From Streptomyces viridochromogenes DSM 40736 (GTDB lineage: Bacteria; Actinomycetota; Actinomycetes; Streptomycetales; Streptomycetaceae): a stretch of DNA of 54,826 nucleotides. Below the pieces are notes generated by a model. The model saw only the letters and a program-made list of their open reading frames with translations. It had not been told where the DNA came from and did no database searches. The stretch lies in NCBI RefSeq assembly GCF_000158955.1, contig NZ_GG657757.1:7348521-7403346 (forward strand), in the 5' to 3' direction. Shown piece after piece: positions 49,333 to 54,826 of the stretch (position 1 is its first letter; every line of letters starts with the position of its first letter). Position numbers and translations under genes: made by a program.

Positions 49333-52300
49333 GTGCACAGAACCAGACCGAGAAACGCCCGCGTCTCGAGGCGACCCGAACTCCGCTCCGCCCTCGCCCT
49401 GTTCACCGGCCTGCTCCTTGCCGTGGGCGCCCCGGCCACCGTCGCCGGCGCCCACCCCGGCCACCCGGAGCACGACGAACCGGCCGCCGCCGAGGGGCAG
49501 TTCCAGCAGGTGCCGCTCGCCAAGGGCGAACCCGAGATGGGCGAGCCGATGTCGCTCGCCGTGCTCCCGGACCGCAGCGTCCTGCACACCTCGCGCGACG
49601 GCACGCTGCGCCTCACCGACCAGGGCGGTGTCACCAAGGTCGCCGGCAAGATCCCCGTCTACAGCCATGACGAGGAAGGCCTCCAGGGCGTCGGCATCGA
49701 CCCGGACTTCAAGAACAACCGGGCGATCTACCTCTACTACGCGCCGCCGCTCGACACCCCCGCGGGCGACGCCCCGGAGACCGGCACCGCCGAGGAGTTC
49801 AAGAAGTTCGACGGCGTCAACCGCCTGTCCCGCTTCACCCTGAACGCCAACGGCACGCTGAACACGGCCAGCGAGAAGAAGGTCATCGACGTCGCGGCCT
49901 CCCGCGGCCTCTGCTGCCACGTCGGCGGCGACATCGACTTCGACGCGGACGGCAACCTCTACCTGTCGACCGGCGACGACACCAACCCCTTCGCCTCCGA
50001 CGGCTACACGCCGATCGACGACCGCGAGGGCCGCAACCCCGCCTTCGACGCCCGCCGCAGCTCCGCCAACACCAACGACCTGCGCGGCAAGATCCTGCGG
50101 ATCAAGGTCGCCGAGGACGGCTCGTACACCGTCCCGCAGGGCAACCTCTTCGCCCCGGGCACCGAGAAGACCCGCCCCGAGATCTACGCGATGGGCTTCC
50201 GCAACCCGTTCCGGATGAGCGTCGACGACAAGACCGGCATCGTCTACGTCGGCGACTACGGCCCCGACGCGGGCGCCGCCGACCCCAAGCGCGGCCCGGG
50301 GGGACAGGTCGAGTTCGCCAAGGTCACCAAGGCCGCCAACTTCGGCTGGCCGTTCTGCACCGGCAACAACGACGCCTATGTCGACTACGACTTCGCCACC
50401 AAGGAGTCCGGCGAGAAGTTCGACTGCGCCGCCCCGAAGAACACCTCGCCGTACAACACGGGCCTCACCAACCTGCCGCCCGCGCAGGCCGCCTGGATCC
50501 CGTACGACGACAGCTCGGTTCCCGAGTTCGGCAGCGGCTCCGAGTCCCCGATGGCCGGCCCGGTCTACCGCTACGACCCAGGGCTCGACTCCAAGGTGAA
50601 GTTCCCCGAGGCCTACGACGGTGACTTCTTCGCCGGTGAGTTCGGCCGCCGCTGGATCAAGCGGATCGAGCAGAACGGCGACGGCTCCGTCGCGAAGATC
50701 AACGACTTCCCGTGGACCGGCACCCAGATCATGGACATGGAGTTCGGCCCCGACGGCGCGCTCTACGTCCTCGACTACGGCGTCTCCTGGTTCCAGGGCG
50801 ACGAGCACTCCGCGCTGTACCGCATCGAGAACGCCGAGGACGGCTTCTCGCCGATCGCCGAGGTCAGCGCCGACAAGACGTCCGGAGCCGCCGGTCTGAA
50901 GGTCACGTTCACCGGCTCCGCCAAGGACGCCGACTCCCCGAACCTCACCTACAGCTGGGACTTCGGCGACGGAACCAAGGGCGAGGGCCTCAACCCCACC
51001 CACACGTACAAGAAGGTCGGCACCTACACCGCGACCTTCACCGCCAAGGATCCCGAGGGCCACACCGGTAACGCCAGCACCCGGATCGTGGTCGGCAACA
51101 CCGAGCCCAAGGTGAAGATCGACGTCCCGGGCAACGGCACCATGGCCGAGTTCGGCAAGCCCGTCCCCTTCAAGGTGACCGTCACCGACCCCGAGGAGAC
51201 CGTCGACTGCTCGAAGGTCAAGGTCGCCTACAGCCTCGGCCACGACTCCCACGCCCACGAGCTGACCAGTGAGATGGGCTGCGAGGGCACCCTGAATCCG
51301 CCCCCCGGTGACGGCGGCCACGACCCCAACGCCAACATCTACGGTGTCGTCGGCGCCAGTTACACCGACGGCGGGGCGAACGGCCAGGAGACGCTGACCG
51401 GCACCGCCCGCGCCGTGCTCCAGCCGCTGCACCGCCAGGGCGAGCACTTCACCACCCAGTCGGGCGTGTCGGTCATCGAGAAGACCGGCGCCAACGGCGG
51501 CAAGACCGTCGGCAACATCGACGACGGCGACTACATCTCCTTCGCCCCCTACCGGTTCGACGGGCAGAAGAAGATGACCGTGCGGGCCTCCTCCGGCGGC
51601 GCGGGCGGCTTCATCGAGCTGCGCACCGGCTCGCCCGACGGTCCGCTGCACGGCTCGGCGTACATACCGCCGACCGGTGGCTGGGAGACGTTCCAGAACG
51701 TCGACGTGCCCCTGCGGTCGCTGCCGAAGAAGACCACGGACATCTACCTGGTCTTCAAGGGCGGCGAGGGCGCGCTGTACGACGTGGACGACTTCGAGTT
51801 CTCCAAGGAGCCGTTCAAGGGCGGCAAGAAGGTCCTGGTCTTCTCCAAGACCGGCGGCTTCCGGCACGACTCCATCCCGGCGGGCATCACCGCCCTGAAG
51901 GAGCTCGGCGGCCCGGCCGGCATCACGGTCGACGCGACCGAGGAGGCCCGGCAGTTCACCACGACCAACCTCGCCAAGTACGACGCGGTGGCCTTCCTGT
52001 CCACCACCGGTGACGTGCTCAACGCCGAGCAGCAGCAGGCGTTCGAGAACTACGTGAAGAACGGCGGCGGCTACATGGGCATCCACGCCGCCGCCGACAC
52101 CGAGTACGACTGGCCGTTCTACGGCGGCCTGGTCGGCGCCTACTTCGACTCGCACCCGGCCATTCAGAAGGCCACCGTCCGCGTCGAGGACCACGACCAC
52201 CCGTCCACCGCGCACCTCGGCGATACCTGGGAGCGCACCGACGAGTGGTACAACTACCGCACCAACCCGCGTGAGCAGGCCAAGGTCCTCGCCACCCTGG

Positions 52301-53055
52301 ACGAGACCACCTACCAGGGCGGCACCATGAAGGGCGACCACCCGATCGCCTGGTGCCAGAGCTACGGCGGCGGCCGGTCCTTCTACACCGGCGGCGGCCA
52401 CACCAAGGAGTCCTACGCCGAGGAAGCCTTCCGCGCCCATCTGCTCGGCGGCCTTCAGTACGCCACCGGCCAGGTGAAGGCGGACTGCAAGCCGGGCAAG
52501 GGCTACCGGAAGATCTTCAACGGCCAGACGCTGGACGGCTGGAAGCAGGCGGGCCCCGGCACGTTCAACGTCAAGGACGGCACTCTGGAGACCGAGGGCG
52601 GCATGGGCCTGCTCTGGTACCAGGCCAAGGAGCTGAAGTCGTACTCGCTCAAGCTCGACTGGAAGATGCGGGGCGACGACAACTCCGGGATCTTCGTGGG
52701 CTTCCCGGCCTCCGACGACCCCTGGTCCGCCGTGAACAAGGGCTACGAGATCCAGATCGACGCCACGGACGCGGCCGACCGCACCACGGGCTCCGTCTAC
52801 TCGTTCAAGTCGGCCAACATCAAGGCCCGTGACCAGGTTCTGCGGCCGCCCGGCCAGTGGAACTCCTACGAGATCAAGGTCCAGGGCGAACGCCTCCAGG
52901 TGTTCCTCAACGGAGTCAAGATCAACGACTTCACCAACAAGGACCCCGAGCGGAGCCTGACCGACGGCTACATCGGCCTGCAGAACCACGGTGCCGACGA
53001 CCAGGTCTCCTTCCGCGACATCCAGTTGAAAGAACTGCCCGTCAAGGGCGACTGA
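49333..53055 (+). CDS. large secreted multidomain protein: sorbosone-DH-like propeller, PKD, carbohydrate-binding, ThuA and DUF1080
   Basis: 1240 residues from GTG at 49333 (GGAGGGA upstream). Signal peptide to about residue 40. About 57-490: glucose/sorbosone dehydrogenase-like propeller (PMSLAVLPDRSVLHTSRDG, GLQGVGIDPDFKNN, LRGKILRIKVAEDGSY, EIYAMGFRNPFRMSVD, YVGDYGPDAG). About 510-592: PKD domain (YSWDFGDGT, THTYKKVGTYTATFTAKD). About 593-705: region with no clear family. About 705-830: CBM6-like carbohydrate-binding domain. About 830-1050: ThuA-like domain (KVLVFSKTGGFRHDSIPAGI, GGGYMGIHAAADTEYDWPFYGG, HPIAWCQSYGGGRSFYTGGGH). About 1055-1240: DUF1080/3-keto-disaccharide hydrolase-like domain. 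It should act on an extracellular carbohydrate; the sugar is unknown. It lies 121 bp after the importer operon, possibly in the same transcript. Confidence 0.92.
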   Translation: MHRTRPRNARVSRRPELRSALALFTGLLLAVGAPATVAGAHPGHPEHDEPAAAEGQFQQVPLAKGEPEMGEPMSLAVLPDRSVLHTSRDGTLRLTDQGGVTKVAGKIPVYSHDEEGLQGVGIDPDFKNNRAIYLYYAPPLDTPAGDAPETGTAEEFKKFDGVNRLSRFTLNANGTLNTASEKKVIDVAASRGLCCHVGGDIDFDADGNLYLSTGDDTNPFASDGYTPIDDREGRNPAFDARRSSANTNDLRGKILRIKVAEDGSYTVPQGNLFAPGTEKTRPEIYAMGFRNPFRMSVDDKTGIVYVGDYGPDAGAADPKRGPGGQVEFAKVTKAANFGWPFCTGNNDAYVDYDFATKESGEKFDCAAPKNTSPYNTGLTNLPPAQAAWIPYDDSSVPEFGSGSESPMAGPVYRYDPGLDSKVKFPEAYDGDFFAGEFGRRWIKRIEQNGDGSVAKINDFPWTGTQIMDMEFGPDGALYVLDYGVSWFQGDEHSALYRIENAEDGFSPIAEVSADKTSGAAGLKVTFTGSAKDADSPNLTYSWDFGDGTKGEGLNPTHTYKKVGTYTATFTAKDPEGHTGNASTRIVVGNTEPKVKIDVPGNGTMAEFGKPVPFKVTVTDPEETVDCSKVKVAYSLGHDSHAHELTSEMGCEGTLNPPPGDGGHDPNANIYGVVGASYTDGGANGQETLTGTARAVLQPLHRQGEHFTTQSGVSVIEKTGANGGKTVGNIDDGDYISFAPYRFDGQKKMTVRASSGGAGGFIELRTGSPDGPLHGSAYIPPTGGWETFQNVDVPLRSLPKKTTDIYLVFKGGEGALYDVDDFEFSKEPFKGGKKVLVFSKTGGFRHDSIPAGITALKELGGPAGITVDATEEARQFTTTNLAKYDAVAFLSTTGDVLNAEQQQAFENYVKNGGGYMGIHAAADTEYDWPFYGGLVGAYFDSHPAIQKATVRVEDHDHPSTAHLGDTWERTDEWYNYRTNPREQAKVLATLDETTYQGGTMKGDHPIAWCQSYGGGRSFYTGGGHTKESYAEEAFRAHLLGGLQYATGQVKADCKPGKGYRKIFNGQTLDGWKQAGPGTFNVKDGTLETEGGMGLLWYQAKELKSYSLKLDWKMRGDDNSGIFVGFPASDDPWSAVNKGYEIQIDATDAADRTTGSVYSFKSANIKARDQVLRPPGQWNSYEIKVQGERLQVFLNGVKINDFTNKDPERSLTDGYIGLQNHGADDQVSFRDIQLKELPVKGD

Positions 53056-53059
53056 ACGG

Positions 53060-53093
53060 CGGCGGGCGGGGGACGCCGGACCCCCGCCCGCCG
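53060..53093 (+). terminator. strong hairpin after the multidomain gene
   Basis: A perfect 13-bp stem, CGGCGGGCGGGGG (53060-53072) with CCCCCGCCCGCCG (53081-53093) around an 8-nt loop, starts 5 bp after the stop. It separates this operon from the next. Confidence 0.9.
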
Positions 53094-53135
53094 TCTCCTG
53101 CCACCCCGGGTTCATGCACGATCAGGAGGCTGCCC

Positions 53136-54275
53136 ATGTCCGCGTCCCTCTCCCGACCGCGTGTGGGGGTGTGGCTGATCGGAGCCCGAGGCTCCGTCGC
53201 CACCACCGTCGTCACGGGGTGCGCCGCCGTCACCGCGGGACTGCATCCGCCCACCGGCATGGTGACCGAGACACCGGCGTTCACCGGCAGCGGCCTGCCC
53301 GCGCTGTCCGACCTCGTCTTCGGCGGCCACGACACCCTCGACTGCCCCCTGCCCAAACGCGCCGAGGCCCTGACCGCCGGTGGTGTCCTCCCGCCGGGCG
53401 TCGCCACCGCCGTCGCCGCCGAACTCGCCGCCGCCGACCGGGAGATCAGGCCCGGTGGCCCCACGCCGGGGGACACCAGGAGCGAAGCCGAACTGATCAC
53501 GGCCTTCGCCGGCGACATACGCGACTTCGTGCACCGCCACGAGCTGGAGCGGGCCGTGGTGGTGAACGTCGCCTCCACCGAACCCGCGTCCCAGGGGCCG
53601 CACGCCCCGCTGCCGGCCAGCACCCTGTACGCGCTGGCGGCCTTGCGCGCGGGCTGCGCCTACGTCAACTTCACCCCCTCCGAGGGCATGCACCACCCGG
53701 TTGCCGCCGCGGAGGCCGGGCGGAGCGGCCTGCCCCACGCCGGCCGGGACGGCAAGACCGGGCAGACACTGCTGCGGGCCGTGCTGGGCCCGATGTTCGC
53801 CCAGCGCGCCCTCACGGTCCGCGCCTGGTCCGGGACCAACCTCCTCGGCGGCGGCGACGGCGCGGCCCTCGCCGACCCGGCCGCCGCGGCGGCGAAGAAC
53901 GCCGGGAAGGAACGCGTCCTCGCAGACACCCTCGGCACCGTCCCCGAGGGCGAGGTCCACATCGACGACGTCCCCGCCCTAGGCGACTGGAAGACCGCCT
54001 GGGACCACATCGCCTTCGACGGTTTCCTCGGCACCCGCATGATCCTCCAGACCATCTGGCAGGGCTGCGACTCCGCCCTGGCGGCTCCGCTCGTCCTCGA
54101 CCTCGCCCGTCTGACGGCACGTGCCCACGAGACGGGACTGTCCGGACCGCTCGGCGCCCTCGGCTTCTACTTCAAGGACCCGGTGGGGGAGGGGCCGTCG
54201 GGGCTGGGTGAGCAGTACGAGGCGCTGGTCCGGTTCGCCCGGAGCCTTGGCGAGGACAAGGAGGGCCGCCGGTGA
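53136..54275 (+). CDS. inositol-3-phosphate synthase-like protein
   Basis: 379 residues from ATG at 53136 with AGGAGG upstream. The NAD-binding start VGVWLIGARGSVATTVVTG, then VVVNVASTEPASQGP, CAYVNFTPSEGMHHP, GRDGKTGQTLLRAVLGPMF, WSGTNLLGGGDGAALADP and FDGFLGTRMILQTIWQGCDS match the family that turns glucose-6-phosphate into inositol-phosphate. The catalytic-lysine region (GKTGQT) is present. It differs from the main Ino1 and is paired with a UbiA-type gene (GTGA overlap), an arrangement I recall from Streptomyces clusters with ebo-like genes. The product may therefore be a specialised cyclitol rather than inositol phosphate for lipids. Confidence 0.85.
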   Translation: MSASLSRPRVGVWLIGARGSVATTVVTGCAAVTAGLHPPTGMVTETPAFTGSGLPALSDLVFGGHDTLDCPLPKRAEALTAGGVLPPGVATAVAAELAAADREIRPGGPTPGDTRSEAELITAFAGDIRDFVHRHELERAVVVNVASTEPASQGPHAPLPASTLYALAALRAGCAYVNFTPSEGMHHPVAAAEAGRSGLPHAGRDGKTGQTLLRAVLGPMFAQRALTVRAWSGTNLLGGGDGAALADPAAAAAKNAGKERVLADTLGTVPEGEVHIDDVPALGDWKTAWDHIAFDGFLGTRMILQTIWQGCDSALAAPLVLDLARLTARAHETGLSGPLGALGFYFKDPVGEGPSGLGEQYEALVRFARSLGEDKEGRR

Positions 54276-54826
54276 CGCCGCGCGAGAACCCTCCCGGCCG
54301 CCGGGACGGCACGCGGGGATGCGGCCACCGAGACGCGCTCCGAGCGCGACGGCCGCTTCAGGGCGCGCTCGTGCCTGGGCCGAACTCCTGCGTTCTGCCC
54401 GCCCTGTGTAGCGTGCCGGGCGACGCCCTCGCCGGCACCGCCGCCACCGGGGCACAGCCCAACTCCCGCACCCTGCTCGCCATCGGCTCCTCCCTCTGCC
54501 TGTACGAGGCAGGCATGGCCCTCAACGACTGGGCGGACCGCGAGGTCGACGCCGTGGAACGCCCGCACCGCCCCCTGCCCTCCGGCCGCGTCCGACCGGC
54601 CGCCGCGCTCACCGCTGCCTGCGTCCTCACCGCAGGCGGACTGGCCCTGGCGGCCCGCGCCGGCCGTCCGGCCCTGGCCGTCGCCGCGCCCCTGGCCGCG
54701 ACCGTCTGGGCCTACGACCTCACCCTGAAGCACACCCCCGCGGGCCCCGTGGCCATGGCCGTGGCCCGCGGACTCGACCTGCTCCTCGGAGCCGCCGCCA
54801 CGACCGGCCGTGCCCGAGAAGCACTG
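54272..54826 (+). pseudogene. UbiA-family prenyltransferase gene, truncated by window end and possibly frameshifted
   Basis: GTG at 54272 overlaps the upstream stop. From about 54395 the frame reads VPGDALAGTAATG, SSLCLYEAGMALNDWADREV (UbiA NDWxDxxxD motif), DAVERPHRPLPSGRV and AVARGLDLLLGAA, and runs off the window. Just before, the expected first helix (RARAWAELLR) is in another frame; dropping one T of the pair at 54393-54394 joins it as ELLRLPALCSVPGDALAG. Codon third positions do not clearly favour either frame upstream, so an error in the sequence or an odd N-terminus cannot be excluded. UbiA proteins are membrane enzymes that transfer prenyl groups; without the rest of the cluster the acceptor is unknown. 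Confidence 0.6.

Noticed and set aside
49237..53115. 1292-codon open frame on the minus strand
   Set aside because: It lies fully antisense to the multidomain secreted protein, is low-complexity (V, G, D, L, A, R) and has no motif; it is a by-product of high G+C codon usage.

Overview
The window is very G+C rich, uses codons ending in G or C almost throughout, has GTG and TTG starts next to purine-rich ribosome sites, and carries a few isolated TTA codons. Together with the gene families present this points to a Streptomyces (or close relative) chromosome. No rRNA, tRNA, CRISPR array, insertion sequence or prophage was seen. Identifications rest on reading motifs, not on database searches.

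Left part (1-11.5 kb): mostly housekeeping and stress genes. They are a frameshifted resolvase-like gene, a membrane-anchored phosphodiesterase-like protein, OsmC, a CorA-like membrane protein overlapping a glycerophosphodiester phosphodiesterase, and a stand-alone dnaK with an HspR-type (HAIR) operator in its promoter. An orphan NarJ-like chaperone, two XRE-family regulators, a small membrane protein, a pterin carbinolamine dehydratase and a methyltransferase follow.

Cellulose region (11.6-19.9 kb): a decayed remnant of a rhamnogalacturonan lyase-like gene, then secreted GH74 xyloglucanase, GH48 cellulase and GH6 cellobiohydrolase, each with a CBM2 module. The GH48/GH6 divergent promoter carries one perfect and one near-perfect CebR box, so cello-oligosaccharides probably induce both. 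GH6 also has a TTA codon at position 8.

Middle (19.9-31.7 kb): a methyltransferase with a His-rich head, an SDR enzyme behind a MerR-type promoter, an aldo/keto reductase, a long-chain acyl-CoA synthetase, a LysR regulator divergent from a bile-acid-symporter-like transporter, a secreted sialidase with a DUF4185 partner (both with TTA codons), and a quinone reductase/MarR divergent pair with two palindromes.

Formate region (31.8-41.8 kb): a five-gene minus-strand operon (panE-like, molybdopterin catalytic subunit, NuoE-NuoF fusion, Fe-S protein, fdhD) faces an oxalate/formate-type MFS transporter with a 46-residue companion. The formate dehydrogenase alpha chain is split: its Mo-proximal [4Fe-4S] domain sits at the end of the separate Fe-S protein. 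That Fe-S gene contains a striking A+T-rich rare-codon patch just before its ferredoxin cysteines. A pseudo-palindrome between the two transcription units resembles a motif upstream of a GntR/FCD regulator 2.7 kb away. A KAS III-like gene lies between.

Right part (42-54.8 kb): a ROK regulator, a ribose-type ABC importer, a Gfo/Idh/MocA dehydrogenase, a TIM-barrel isomerase/epimerase and a 1240-residue secreted protein combining a sorbosone-dehydrogenase-like propeller, PKD, carbohydrate-binding, ThuA and DUF1080 modules. This looks like a keto-sugar/glycoside catabolic system. The window ends in an inositol-3-phosphate synthase-like gene and the start of a UbiA-type prenyltransferase gene that appears frameshifted.
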